Source: Hespellia sp. (GTDB taxonomy: Bacteria > Bacillota > Clostridia > Lachnospirales > Lachnospiraceae). From it: a stretch of DNA of 56,157 bases. Below the pieces are notes generated by a model. The model had not been told where the DNA came from and made no database searches. It saw only the letters and a program-made list of their open reading frames with translations. The number at the start of each line of letters is the position of its first letter. Position 1 is the stretch's first letter. Positions 1 to 8,550 of this stretch are shown here, piece by piece. The translations under genes and the position numbers were made by a program. The DNA is taken from assembly GCA_022790755.1 (NCBI GenBank), contig JAAVXR010000054.1:1-56157 (forward strand). Direction: 5' to 3'.

Positions 1-212
1 AAAAAATAAATGGACTGCCGTGCTCTGGCAAGGGCTGTAAAAGAAGTCTGTCCGCACTCCATTGCACAGAGCATTTCGATGAGCCTCCGAGAACTGAAAT
101 CGTGTTCAGCTTAGGCTTCCACGATTCCTGAGTCTCATCTCCATAGTGCAAAAGTCGTTTGACATACTTCTTTTACAGCCCTTGCCAGAGCACGGCAGTC
201 CATTTATTTTTT
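1..212. repeat. 212-nt imperfect palindrome with perfect 47-bp terminal arms
   Basis: Bases 1-47 are exactly the reverse complement of 166-212. Inside are further matched segments: TTGCAC 62-67 with GTGCAA 146-151, GATGAG 78-83 with CTCATC 134-139, and AATCGTG 98-104 with CACGATT 120-126. The whole stretch can therefore fold into one long hairpin. It ends 59 bases before the rnr start codon. No reading frame of note lies within it. It could be a MITE-like or REP-like dispersed element, a structured 5' leader of rnr, or a large terminator of the upstream gene. The window begins at the first arm base, so the left boundary is not certain. Confidence 0.85.
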
Positions 213-271
213 GATATTTAAATGCTGAAATTAGAGAGCAGAACAGTGCTTTTACAGCGGGAGGTGAGGTT

Positions 272-2395
272 ATGGAACATTCGTTTGAGAAGAGGAAGAA
301 GACAATTTATGATTTTATCTGTGATGATTTATATGTGCCGATGAAGGCGAAGGAGATTGCCGCTGTCCTACAGATTCCTGGGGAACAGCGCGAGGCGCTC
401 AGGGAAGTTTTAGAGGCTTTGGTGGCGGAAGGTAAGATTTCGCTGTCTAAGAAGGGGAAATATTCGAAAGGGAAACCAAAATTTCTGACAGGGACGTATC
501 AGGCCAATGCCAGAGGGTTTGGATTTGTGGTTCTGGAAGGGGACGAGCAGGATGTTTTTGTCTCGGAGGAGGATACGAACGGGGCGTTTCATGGAGACCA
601 GGTCGAGGTTGTTGTCACGAAAGTTCCAGAGGGAAAGCGCCGGGAGGGAAAGATTTTGCGTGTGATTTCCCATGGGATCGTACAGGTTGTGGGATTGTAT
701 CAACAGAGTAAGAATTTTGGATTTGTATTGCCAGATGATCAGCGGATGGGACAGGACATTTATATTCCCTCAGAACATTCGATGGGAGCGATGAATGGAC
801 ACAAAGTGGTTGTAGAGCTGACGTCTTACGGGAAGCCGGATAAAAAGCCGGAAGGAAAGATTATAGAAATTCTGGGACATGTCAATGATCCCGGGGTCGA
901 TATTCTGTCGATCGTCAAAGGATACGATTTACCTATGGAGTTTCCAGAAAAGGTGATGAGACAGGCAGAGCGGGTTCCGGAAGCGGTTGGGGAGGCAGAT
1001 AGGGCTGGCAGACTGGACTTGAGGATGTTGCAGATGGTGACGATTGACGGGGAGGAAGCGAAGGATTTGGACGATGCGGTTTCCTTGGAATTGGATGGAG
1101 AGAATTACCATCTGGGTGTTCACATTGCTGATGTGGCCAATTATGTACAGGAGAAAAGCGCGTTGGACCGGGAGGCGCTAAAGCGGGGAACCAGTGTCTA
1201 TCTGGCAGATCGGGTGATTCCGATGCTACCGCACCGATTATCGAACGGAATCTGTTCACTGAATGCAGGGGAAGACCGATTGGCGTTGAGTTGTTTGATG
1301 ACGGTGAATAAAAAGGGCGAGGTAGTCGATCATCAGATTGCCGAGACGGTGATTCGGGTGGATGCGCGCATGAGTTATACCAGTGTGGCGAAGATTTTGG
1401 TGGAACAGGATACGGAAGAAATCAACAAATATCAGGAATTGGTTCCGATGTTTCGGCGGATGGCAGAGTTGTCTAGGATATTGCGTGAGAATCGAAAAAA
1501 ACGTGGTTCCATTGATTTTGATTTTCCGGAAACAAAAATTTTGTTGGACGAAGCGGGGCATTCGCTGGAGATAAAGCCTTATGATCGCAATGTGGCGACA
1601 AAAATCATCGAAGACTTTATGTTGCTGGCCAATGAAACGGTGGCCGAAGAATTTTATTGGAGGGAGCTTCCCTTTTTGTATCGTACCCATGATGCGCCGG
1701 ATGAAGAGAAAATAAAAGAGCTGAGTATGTTTATCAATAACTTTGGGTTTCATATTCATGTAGGGAATCAGGAAATCCGACCAAAAGAAATACAGAAACT
1801 CTTGACGAAGGTGGAAGATACTCCACAGGAAGCTTTGATTGACCGGTTGGCTTTGCGATCTATGAAACGTGCCAGATATACACCGGAGAATACGGGACAT
1901 TTTGGCCTTGCGGCGAAATATTATGCACATTTTACGTCGCCGATCCGTCGATATCCGGATCTACAGATTCATCGAATCATCAAGGATACTCTGCGGGAGC
2001 GGATGAATGAGGAAAAGATAGAACATTATGACAAGCTGCTTCCAGATGTGGCACAGCAATCCAGTGCCATGGAACGGCGGGCAGAAGAGGCAGAGAGGGA
2101 AACTGTAAAGTTAAAGAAGGCAGAATATATGCAAAAGCATATTGGGGAAGTGTTTGACGGTGTCATTTCCGGGATTACCAAGTGGGGCGCCTATGTGGAA
2201 TTGCCAAATACCATAGAGGGGTTGGTGCATGTGTCCAACATGTCCGACGATCATTATGAATGCGTGGAAGAACGCTATGAACTGATAGGAGAACATACCG
2301 GGAAAGTCTATAAACTTGGACAGAGAGTCTCTGTTCGAGTGTTGGATGTGGATAGAGCTGCCCATACGATTGACTTTGAATTTTATGAGGATTGA
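272..2395 (+). CDS. rnr: Ribonuclease R (RNase II/VacB family 3'-5' exoribonuclease)
   Basis: The 707-residue product has the RNase R layout: an N-terminal winged-helix region (about residues 1-65), cold-shock OB folds (about 70-230), the RNB catalytic domain (about 250-590) with the acidic [13 protein letters not shown] stretch that binds the metals, and a C-terminal S1 domain (about 625-705, starting near [15 protein letters not shown]). RNase R degrades structured RNA and works with SmpB-tmRNA to remove non-stop mRNA. smpB follows 4 nt downstream, and ssrA lies 12.6 kb away in the same window. The ATG is preceded by GGGAGGTGAGG. Length is typical of the family. Confidence 0.97.
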   Translation: MEHSFEKRKKTIYDFICDDLYVPMKAKEIAAVLQIPGEQREALREVLEALVAEGKISLSKKGKYSKGKPKFLTGTYQANARGFGFVVLEGDEQDVFVSEEDTNGAFHGDQVEVVVTKVPEGKRREGKILRVISHGIVQVVGLYQQSKNFGFVLPDDQRMGQDIYIPSEHSMGAMNGHKVVVELTSYGKPDKKPEGKIIEILGHVNDPGVDILSIVKGYDLPMEFPEKVMRQAERVPEAVGEADRAGRLDLRMLQMVTIDGEEAKDLDDAVSLELDGENYHLGVHIADVANYVQEKSALDREALKRGTSVYLADRVIPMLPHRLSNGICSLNAGEDRLALSCLMTVNKKGEVVDHQIAETVIRVDARMSYTSVAKILVEQDTEEINKYQELVPMFRRMAELSRILRENRKKRGSIDFDFPETKILLDEAGHSLEIKPYDRNVATKIIEDFMLLANETVAEEFYWRELPFLYRTHDAPDEEKIKELSMFINNFGFHIHVGNQEIRPKEIQKLLTKVEDTPQEALIDRLALRSMKRARYTPENTGHFGLAAKYYAHFTSPIRRYPDLQIHRIIKDTLRERMNEEKIEHYDKLLPDVAQQSSAMERRAEEAERETVKLKKAEYMQKHIGEVFDGVISGITKWGAYVELPNTIEGLVHVSNMSDDHYECVEERYELIGEHTGKVYKLGQRVSVRVLDVDRAAHTIDFEFYED

Positions 2396-2399
2396 GATT

Positions 2400-2870
2400 A
2401 TGGCGAAGACAGAGGGAAAATTAGTAGCAAATAATAAAAAAGCATATCATGATTATTTTATATTGGAAAATTATGAGGCTGGAATCGTGCTGCACGGAAC
2501 AGAAGTGAAATCATTGCGACAAGGTGCGTGCAGCATCAAAGAAGCATTTGTGCGGATTGATGATGGAGAAATGTTTATTTATGGAATGCATATCAGTCCT
2601 TATGAAAAAGGAAATATCTTCAACAAAGATCCGTTGCGGGTTCGGAAACTCCTGCTTCACAAAAAGGAGATCAACAAGATATTTGGTAAAATGAAAGAAA
2701 AGGGAAATACGCTGGTGCCTTTGAAGGTGTATTTCAAAGGGAGTCTTGTGAAAGTGGAAGTAGGCTTGGCAAAGGGGAAGAAGCTGTATGATAAACGTAA
2801 CGACATAGCCAAAAAGGATCAGAAACGTGAAGCAGAGAGAGAATTCAAAGGAAGGATTACAGGGGTATGA
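2400..2870 (+). CDS. smpB: SsrA-binding protein SmpB
   Basis: The 156-residue product starts [19 protein letters not shown] and contains the SmpB hallmarks [11 protein letters not shown] and [15 protein letters not shown], with a basic C-terminal tail ([20 protein letters not shown]) that enters the ribosomal A-site channel. SmpB binds tmRNA and delivers it to stalled ribosomes. The frame stays open upstream to 2316, but that part overlaps rnr. The ATG at 2400, 4 nt after the rnr stop, gives the normal family length. The stop overlaps the aroD start as ATGA, so rnr-smpB-aroD is probably one transcript. Confidence 0.96.
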   Translation: MAKTEGKLVANNKKAYHDYFILENYEAGIVLHGTEVKSLRQGACSIKEAFVRIDDGEMFIYGMHISPYEKGNIFNKDPLRVRKLLLHKKEINKIFGKMKEKGNTLVPLKVYFKGSLVKVEVGLAKGKKLYDKRNDIAKKDQKREAEREFKGRITGV

Positions 2871-3634
2871 TACATCCGGTAAGAGTGAGAAATACGGTGA
2901 TTGGCGAGGGGATGCCGAAGATTTGCGTGCCGATTGTGGGGGTCACGAAGGAAGAAATTGAAGCAGAGGCAAAGGCTATTTTGCAAAATAGTTCTGTGGA
3001 TATTGTGGAATGGCGTGCCGATTGGTATGTGGATGTTTTGGATGCCATGAAAGTGGAAGATTTGTTGAATTTACTGCGAGAAGTATTGGGGAATATTCCG
3101 CTTCTCTTTACCTTTCGGACTCTGGAAGAAGGCGGGAAAAAGGCGATTGCTGTGGAAGACTATGTGAGTCTGAACCGTAGAATTGTGCAGACGGGAAATG
3201 CAGATCTGATAGATGTGGAGCTTTTTATGGGAGATGAAGCGGTAAAGGCGATTTTGAAGGAAGTACATGCAATGGGGAAACAGGTGATTGCCTCCAACCA
3301 CGACTTTCATGCGACGCCGGAAAAAGAAGAAATGCTGGCGCGTCTGTGTAGAATGCAGGAGCTAGGGGCGGATATCTTGAAGCTTGCTGTGATGCCGCAG
3401 AGTAGAAGAGATGTGCTAAGGCTTCTCGATGTCACGGAAGATATGACTACAAATTATGCAAACTGCCCGGTGGTTACTATGGCAATGGGGCGCTTAGGAT
3501 TGATTAGTCGTATCAGTGGCGAGGCGTTTGGGTCTGCCCTGACATTCGGGGCGCTTGAAAAGGCATCCGCGCCAGGACAGATGAAGGTAGAAGATCTGGA
3601 GACGGTACTAGGACTATTACATAAGAATATGTGA
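2867..3634 (+). CDS. aroD: 3-dehydroquinate dehydratase, type I
   Basis: The 255-residue product is a class I Schiff-base dehydroquinase, the third step of the shikimate pathway. Visible landmarks are the substrate-site EWRADW near residue 46, the catalytic His in ASNHDFH (about residue 145) and the Schiff-base Lys in DILKLAVMP (about residue 172), followed by TMAMG and the C-terminal [15 protein letters not shown] segment. It overlaps smpB by four bases (ATGA), which implies translational coupling. Length and motifs leave little doubt. No other shikimate gene lies nearby. Confidence 0.95.
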   Translation: MIHPVRVRNTVIGEGMPKICVPIVGVTKEEIEAEAKAILQNSSVDIVEWRADWYVDVLDAMKVEDLLNLLREVLGNIPLLFTFRTLEEGGKKAIAVEDYVSLNRRIVQTGNADLIDVELFMGDEAVKAILKEVHAMGKQVIASNHDFHATPEKEEMLARLCRMQELGADILKLAVMPQSRRDVLRLLDVTEDMTTNYANCPVVTMAMGRLGLISRISGEAFGSALTFGALEKASAPGQMKVEDLETVLGLLHKNM

Positions 3635-3637
3635 AAA

Positions 3638-4879
3638 TTAGTGTTTATTCAAGCTTACCGCTTTTCGAAATAAAATCAGGCCCAGAAAAAACATGAGCGA
3701 CAGAGAGCCGACACCAGCGTTCGCCTTGCCGGTCAACTGGCTGACAAAGGATACCAGGAATGTACCAAAGAAGGCGGCGCCTTTGCCACAGATATCGAGA
3801 ATACCGAAATACTCTCCGGACTTCTCTGCGGGAATGATTTTGGCAAAATAAGAACGAGACAGAGCCTGAATAGTGCCCTGGAACATGCCGACCAGGATGG
3901 CCAGAATCCAGAACTTGCGCTGAGAGTCCAGTCCAATCGCATACAGAGCGATGCCCAGATAGGCCAGGATGCAGATACTTATTAACGTTGCTGGATTGTA
4001 TTTTTTTGAAAAACTTCCAAAAAGCAGAGCACACGGAAAAGCAACGATCTGCGTCAGTAAAAGAGCCAGTAAAAGTCCAGTGCTGTCGAGGCCCAAAGCT
4101 TGTCCGTAAGCGGTTGCCATGTCGATAATGGTGTAGACCCCGTCGATATAGAAAAAGAATGCCAGTAAAAAAAAGAAAACATGTTTTTCGTGAACGATTT
4201 CCTTTAATGTGTTTCCTAACCTAAGAAAACTGTTCCGTACAATGTTCTTTTCCCTGAAAGCGGAGAAATATTTCTGCTGATAATTTCGAAGAAGCGGGAG
4301 CGAAGAACCCAGCCACCAAACCGCTGTGATGAAAAATGCTGCTAGCATGGCAGAGGGCATACTAAGACCGATCGAATCTGAACCAAGAACAACGACGAGG
4401 CAGAGGATGAATGGAATACAGCTTCCAATATATCCCCATGCATAGCCGTGAGATGATACAGTGTCCATCCGGTCTTCCGTGGTAACGTCAGGAAGCATTG
4501 CATCATAAAAAATCAAACTGGTGGAATAGCCTGTTTTGGTGATTACATAGAGGATCAGAAAAATGAGCCAGGAGCTTGTAAATCCCAGCGACACGCAGCC
4601 TATGATACCGATGAGCAGTACGGTCAAGAACAGTGGCTTCTTAAAATTCTGAGTGTCGGCAAGACTGCCGAGTGTGGGACCTAAAAATGCCACCAACAAT
4701 GTAGAAATGGATGCGGCGTATCCCCAGAATGCCAGATAATTCACAGAAGAAACGCCGGCGCTTTCGGCCAGATAATTAAAATAAATTGGCAGAATAGTTG
4801 CTGTTAGCATAGTAAACGCAGAGTTCCCTACGTCATACAAGATCCATTGCTTTTCCAGAGCAGTTAGCTTTATCTTCAT
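3638..4879 (-). CDS. MFS transporter of the UMF1/Atg22-like family
   Basis: The roughly 413-residue membrane protein has about 12 hydrophobic segments. It begins MKIKLTALEKQWILYDVGNSAFTML, and the WILYDVGNSAF stretch is characteristic of the UMF1 (Atg22-like) branch of the major facilitator superfamily. The substrate is unknown; Atg22 of yeast exports amino acids from the vacuole, but bacterial members are uncharacterised. An ATG five codons upstream is in frame, but the ribosome-binding sequence AGGGGAAG lies between the two, so the second ATG (4879) is preferred. It converges on aroD with a 3-nt gap, and a dispersed repeat sits just upstream of it. Confidence 0.85.
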   Translation of the reverse strand: MKIKLTALEKQWILYDVGNSAFTMLTATILPIYFNYLAESAGVSSVNYLAFWGYAASISTLLVAFLGPTLGSLADTQNFKKPLFLTVLLIGIIGCVSLGFTSSWLIFLILYVITKTGYSTSLIFYDAMLPDVTTEDRMDTVSSHGYAWGYIGSCIPFILCLVVVLGSDSIGLSMPSAMLAAFFITAVWWLGSSLPLLRNYQQKYFSAFREKNIVRNSFLRLGNTLKEIVHEKHVFFFLLAFFFYIDGVYTIIDMATAYGQALGLDSTGLLLALLLTQIVAFPCALLFGSFSKKYNPATLISICILAYLGIALYAIGLDSQRKFWILAILVGMFQGTIQALSRSYFAKIIPAEKSGEYFGILDICGKGAAFFGTFLVSFVSQLTGKANAGVGSLSLMFFLGLILFRKAVSLNKH

Positions 4880-4906
4880 ACTACTTCCCCTCATATTCTT
4901 TTGAAA

Positions 4907-5020
4907 TTTACTATGAAAGTCCGCCGCTGGTTAGGCGGCATGAATTCAGGGATGCCAAGTGCGCCCTCACAACTTTCATGTTTGGTGATATGCTCTTTTG
5001 CGGGCGCATGCAGGTTTATA
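4907..5020 (+). repeat. Dispersed structured repeat, copy A
   Basis: This 114-nt stretch aligns along its whole length with 46764-46876 (copy B). A shorter, more diverged copy lies at about 55600-55669 on the minus strand (copy C). Shared landmarks are the start TTTACTAT, a hairpin CCGCC-GCTGGTTA-GGCGG, the segment TTCAGGGATGCC and then TGCGCCC. A distal hairpin (ATGC...GCAT here, GTGC...GCAC in copy B) keeps its pairing although the bases differ. Its last bases supply the stop codon of the phospholipase-C-like gene. Function unknown. Confidence 0.75.
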
Positions 5021-5837
5021 ATGGCAGTTGTTCCCAATGATCTCCAGCCCCGAAGGTTTGTTCAAACCGAGCCGGCAATTCCGCTTTGTCAAAAAGTACA
5101 TCCTGATATCTGCGAATCAGACTTGCGGCTGTGGATATGGCCTCTGCATAAAGCTTTTTGAGGAGCAGACAATAATTGAAGCAGTTTGGGTTCGGTTCCT
5201 TACTCATAACCATACCATGACAATTATCGTAGATTTTGGTAAGCTTCATACCCAGAAAGAGCAGCTTGCGAGCGTTATCATTTTGAAGCTGAAAGAATTT
5301 ATGGTAGAAAATCATACCTTTCATTGCTTTCTGCACTTCCTGATCCGTGACATTTCCAAAGAACGGAGTGAGAATAGCGGCGTTCTCCTTTGTCGGATGT
5401 ATATGTCGGGTCATGGGATAGGTTAGCGGATCATAATGATCTTCAATCAGTAGAGTGCGGTCAAATTCCATTTCAATTTCAGAATGAGACAATCCGCTGG
5501 TTTTTTCCATTTTTTCGATATATGGATGACAGATGCTGTCCAGCACGAAATGACAGACAAACCCATATAAGTATGCACGTGCAGCCGCCTTGTCAGGAGA
5601 CTTCTCTATCATTTTTTTGGCATTCAGAAAAAATTCAGAAGCATTTCTATCATGTATTCGATATCCGATTTGGTTCACGGGATTATTGTGCATCGCTTTG
5701 TAATAAAAGAAAATATCCGGGCCATGCAGTCCGATATCATATAATTCCCGTTTTTCAAGGATAGAATTACGAAGCGGAAGGGAAAGACAGGACAGTACAT
5801 CTTTTCCAAAACGATAATGTGTATAAGTTGTTGGCAT
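5016..5837 (-). CDS. Zinc-dependent phospholipase C-like protein
   Basis: The 273-residue product starts MPTTYTHYRFG and carries several His/Asp clusters typical of the Zn_dep_PLPC fold: THYRFG at the N-terminus, GLHGPDIFFYY (about residue 35), the HDRN stretch and FVCHFVLDSICHPYIE (about residues 92-107). Family members are phospholipase C or related metallohydrolases; in Clostridia many are uncharacterised cytosolic proteins without a signal peptide, as here. The frame extends 94 codons upstream, but GGAGGTGG about 5 nt before the ATG at 5837 marks the start. The actual substrate is unknown. Confidence 0.8.
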   Translation of the reverse strand: MPTTYTHYRFGKDVLSCLSLPLRNSILEKRELYDIGLHGPDIFFYYKAMHNNPVNQIGYRIHDRNASEFFLNAKKMIEKSPDKAAARAYLYGFVCHFVLDSICHPYIEKMEKTSGLSHSEIEMEFDRTLLIEDHYDPLTYPMTRHIHPTKENAAILTPFFGNVTDQEVQKAMKGMIFYHKFFQLQNDNARKLLFLGMKLTKIYDNCHGMVMSKEPNPNCFNYCLLLKKLYAEAISTAASLIRRYQDVLFDKAELPARFEQTFGAGDHWEQLPL

Positions 5838-6070
5838 AATCAACCACCTCCTGATCTCTATTATCGCAGAGAAACAGAAAATGTTCCAGAGCTTTTTGCA
5901 AATTTTAGAAAATTGATGGGTCACCTGAGGAACAATGAGGAGATCCAGGCCTGGCGGATGTAGCGCACACCGCCGAGGAAGGCAGGGCCTTCGGCGCTTC
6001 GCGGGAAAGCTTACCGTTTTAATTGTCGGAGCTATAAAGTTCCGTGAATATTTGTTGTTTTTAACACAAA
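5838..6070. other. Intergenic stretch with a GC-rich hairpin region
   Basis: About 230 bases between the phospholipase-like gene and the terminator of the LacI gene. Bases 5945-6010 are much richer in G+C than their surroundings and can fold (CGCCGA pairing with TCGGCG, with an internal bulge, near 5970-5998). On the minus strand this part is also a 29-codon stretch between stops that reads protein-like (ending GGVRYIRQAWISS and a few more residues) but has no start codon. It may be a gene fragment or a structured RNA; neither can be established here. Confidence 0.35.
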
Positions 6071-6100
6071 AAGGTACAGGGATGTGATTTCCTGTACCTT
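6071..6100 (-). terminator. Rho-independent terminator downstream of the LacI regulator
   Basis: AAGGTACAGG (6071-6080) pairs perfectly with CCTGTACCTT (6091-6100). Read on the minus strand the hairpin runs into a T-rich stretch (TTTTTGTG), so it should end transcripts coming from the LacI-family gene. Confidence 0.75.
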
Positions 6101-6108
6101 GAAAAAAA

Positions 6109-6216
6109 TTATTCTCCATCTACAATTTGGGGTCCGGCGCTGCTTCTAAACCGAACTGCCCATGCGGCGATTAATTTATCTGCATCTTCCACGGTAGCGG
6201 TATGCACATTACACAG
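6109..6216 (-). pseudogene. Possible C-terminal remnant of an unidentified gene
   Basis: Between the LacI gene and its terminator, the minus strand holds a 35-codon open stretch without an ATG. Its translation looks like real protein: NVHTATVEDADKLIAAW followed by AVRFRSSAGPQIVDGE and a TAA stop. The amphipathic, compositionally normal sequence suggests the tail of a decayed gene that once lay between the regulator and the terminator. I do not recognise the family. It could also be a small protein using a GTG or CTG start. Confidence 0.3.
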
Positions 6217-6235
6217 TCATATTACGCGGAAAAAT

Positions 6236-7258
6236 TTATGACTGCTTTTTTGTGGATTCTCTCCGAATCAGACGAACAGGCAGTATATAATTCTTTTGAT
6301 CTAAGGGTTTCCCTTTGCTCATTTTCAGGATCAGTTCGGCTGCCAGTTGTCCCATCTCGGCGATTGGTTGTTCGATTGTTGTCAGTGCTGGCATTCCCCA
6401 TTGTCCGGATGATATATTATCATAACCAGTTACTTGTATTTGTTCTGGTACCGAAATATTTGCGTCCTTTAAGGCGCGCAAAGCTCCGCAGGCAAGTGTA
6501 TCTGCATAACAAAAAATACCGTCAAAAGGGAGTCCGCTTTTTAAAAGCGCTTTTGTTGCAGTATATCCTTCCTGAAAAGATACCTGAGTTACCGGGCGAT
6601 ATAACTCCCGGATGATATCCACGCCTCTTTCCTGGTGGGCCCGAACAAATCCAGAATAACGGGCTACCTGTGAGTTGAGTCCTCGAGCATCAAATAATGC
6701 GGCAATTCGCCGACATCCGGCGTCCAGAAGTTCCCCTGCTGCCAGCTGACCGCCCACATAGTTATCTACTTCAATGGTAACGGCGTCGGATGATTTTGCA
6801 TTCCAGGGGATACGATCAACAAATACTTTTGCGATTCCGTCGTTCAAGTCTTTTTCAGTAATATCTTCGCCAGAAATAAAAATAATACCGGCAACACGAC
6901 TTCTCTGCAGCATTTCCAATTGTTTTGTCTGTACGGACGATTGTTCGTTCGTATTACAGATCATGGTGGTATATGCATGGTCAAACAGTGTGTTTTGTAT
7001 TGCCAGTGTGATAGAAGCAAAAAATTCATTTGTGATATCAGGAACAATGATGCCAATATTGGATATCTGATTTGTTCGTAGTCCTTTGGCTAACATGCTT
7101 GGCTGATATCCCATTTCTGCAATGACTTGACGGACTTTTCGCTCTGTTTCCGCTGAGTAGCGTCCTGCGTGATTCAGAACCCGGGAAACTGTGGGAACAG
7201 AAACACCACATTTGTTTGCGATATCTTTAATAGATACTTGCTTTTTTTGGTTTTCCAT
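6236..7258 (-). CDS. LacI-family transcriptional regulator
   Basis: The 340-residue product has the LacI/GalR layout: an N-terminal helix-turn-helix (VSIKDIANKCGVSVPTVSRV, about residues 8-27) with the hinge helix through GYQPSMLAKGL, followed by a periplasmic-binding-protein-like effector domain (SNIGIIVPDITNEFF onward) and C-terminal LTTIEQP. Such proteins are usually repressors released by a sugar or sugar phosphate. The start at 7258 has AGGAG 11 nt upstream; the open frame reaches 7279. It is divergent from the ROK kinase/glycyl radical enzyme operon. The shared 329-bp gap holds two candidate operators, so it probably controls that operon and itself. Confidence 0.92.
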   Translation of the reverse strand: MENQKKQVSIKDIANKCGVSVPTVSRVLNHAGRYSAETERKVRQVIAEMGYQPSMLAKGLRTNQISNIGIIVPDITNEFFASITLAIQNTLFDHAYTTMICNTNEQSSVQTKQLEMLQRSRVAGIIFISGEDITEKDLNDGIAKVFVDRIPWNAKSSDAVTIEVDNYVGGQLAAGELLDAGCRRIAALFDARGLNSQVARYSGFVRAHQERGVDIIRELYRPVTQVSFQEGYTATKALLKSGLPFDGIFCYADTLACGALRALKDANISVPEQIQVTGYDNISSGQWGMPALTTIEQPIAEMGQLAAELILKMSKGKPLDQKNYILPVRLIRRESTKKQS

Positions 7259-7362
7259 GTATCTATGATCTCCTGACATTTTATATTTCTTTTATTTAAC
7301 ATCAGTTATTATAGCAAATGTATGGTTTTTGTTCAAATCTGACAACTGTTTTTATAAATGGA

Positions 7363-7378
7363 GAGATATCGTTATCTC
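7363..7378. promoter_or_regulatory. Candidate LacI-family operator O1
   Basis: GAGATATCGTTATCTC is a near-palindrome: the six-base arms GAGATA and TATCTC are perfect inverted repeats around a central CG, the typical form of LacI-family operators. It lies between the divergent regulator gene and the kinase operon. A related half-conserved site lies 178 bp further on. Confidence 0.6.
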
Positions 7379-7503
7379 AATCATAAAATACAGTTATTCA
7401 TTCGTCAAGAGGAAGAAATTTATAAAAATAAAGTTTATTTTTGTGAATTATGTATAATTTATAAGTTTTAATTCCTATATTTTTAAAAAATTATCCCTAG
7501 CTG

Positions 7504-7532
7504 TTGACATCTTCTCAAAGAGCCTGCATAAT
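7504..7532 (+). promoter_or_regulatory. Sigma-A type promoter of the kinase/glycyl radical operon
   Basis: TTGACA (7504-7509) is followed after 17 bp by CATAAT (7527-7532). The downstream operator at 7541-7556 would cover the transcription start, which fits repression by the divergent LacI protein. Confidence 0.65.
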
Positions 7533-7540
7533 GTAAAAAA

Positions 7541-7556
7541 GAGATATCGTTTTCCT
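7541..7556. promoter_or_regulatory. Candidate LacI-family operator O2
   Basis: GAGATATCGTTTTCCT repeats the first ten bases of O1 exactly, with a degenerate right arm. It sits just downstream of the predicted -10 element, where bound repressor would block initiation. Two sites 178 bp apart would allow looping. Confidence 0.5.
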
Positions 7557-7587
7557 TTTAAGAATATTGAGAGGAGTTTATGAAGTA

Positions 7588-8550
7588 ATGTATAATAAAT
7601 GTGTAATTGGGATAGACATTGGCGGCACTTATTCCCGAATTGGTGCGGTCGCTCTGGATGGAATGCTTCTTCATTCTGAGATAACCAGCAGCAGGTTTAT
7701 TGCGGAAGGGACGCCGGATACGGCAATTTCCAATCTGGCTGCTTATATCAATGCCTATATAAAGAAAAATGTGCCACAGATCATTTTAGGGGTTGCAGTT
7801 GCTTTTCCTGCCACGATAGACAAGAAGCGTGAGATTTTGTATTCTGCTACGAATCTGGGAAAAAATGCGAAATGTCGTTTTGATGGCTTGAATATACCGG
7901 GAGAATTGCAAAAATACATAGATGCTCCTGTATTTTTGGGAAAAGATACGGATTTTCTTTTATACAATGATATACACGAATTAAATGTTGATACGGATGA
8001 AATAATTTCAGGTATCTATTTTGGCACCGGTATCGGTTCGTGTTTTATGTATCACAGGGAAATTATTTATGGAAATGACGGGGTGGCCGGAGAGATCGGA
8101 CATTTGCCAATCAGTGATAATCGTCGCCGTTGTACCTGCGGGGAACGCCAGGGGTGTTGTGAAACCATTGCTTCCGGATGGCGGCTGGAAGAAATCTGTC
8201 GTGAGTCATTCCCGGACACGCCTGTGTCAGAATTGTTTCTTCGACACGCGGACACGCCGGAACTTCGAAATTTTGTTTACGATTGCGCGCGTGTGATCGC
8301 GTTGACTGGAAATCTGCTCAATAGCGCCTGTACCATTATAGGAGGCGGTATTGTCAATATGAAGGGATTTCCCAAAGACTTGTTACGAGAGAATGTTTTC
8401 AGTATGCTGAGGCATCCACTGCCACGCAATACGTTTCAATTGTTATTCTCATCATCGGATCAAAATGCCGGTATCTTAGGAGCAGCGCAGTTTTTGTTTC
8501 AGAAATTGAATCTTTCATCAGTACTTGAGGCGGAACAGGAGGAAAAATGA
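7588..8550 (+). CDS. ROK-family sugar kinase (allose-kinase-like)
   Basis: The 320-residue product has the ROK ATP-binding motif GIDIGGTYSRIGAV at the N-terminus, the active-site region VAGEIGHLP (about residue 170) and the ROK zinc motif CTCGERQGCCE (about 183-193). No helix-turn-helix precedes it, so it is a kinase rather than a NagC-type repressor. The overall shape, including the C-terminal RHPLPRNTFQLLFSSSDQNAG stretch, recalls D-allose kinase AlsK. It should phosphorylate a hexose or related polyol. ATG 7588 is preferred (GAGGAG 11 nt upstream). The stop overlaps the glycyl radical enzyme start (ATGA), so the phosphorylated sugar may feed that enzyme. Confidence 0.85.
   Translation: MYNKCVIGIDIGGTYSRIGAVALDGMLLHSEITSSRFIAEGTPDTAISNLAAYINAYIKKNVPQIILGVAVAFPATIDKKREILYSATNLGKNAKCRFDGLNIPGELQKYIDAPVFLGKDTDFLLYNDIHELNVDTDEIISGIYFGTGIGSCFMYHREIIYGNDGVAGEIGHLPISDNRRRCTCGERQGCCETIASGWRLEEICRESFPDTPVSELFLRHADTPELRNFVYDCARVIALTGNLLNSACTIIGGGIVNMKGFPKDLLRENVFSMLRHPLPRNTFQLLFSSSDQNAGILGAAQFLFQKLNLSSVLEAEQEEK

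Noticed and set aside
1256-1930. 224-codon minus-strand frame inside rnr
   Set aside because: It is antisense to the RNase R catalytic domain, with no start signal or domain.
5838-6119. 94-codon N-terminal extension of the phospholipase-C-like frame
   Set aside because: A strong GGAGGTGG site directly before the internal ATG at 5837, and the lack of any domain in the extension, make the shorter protein right.
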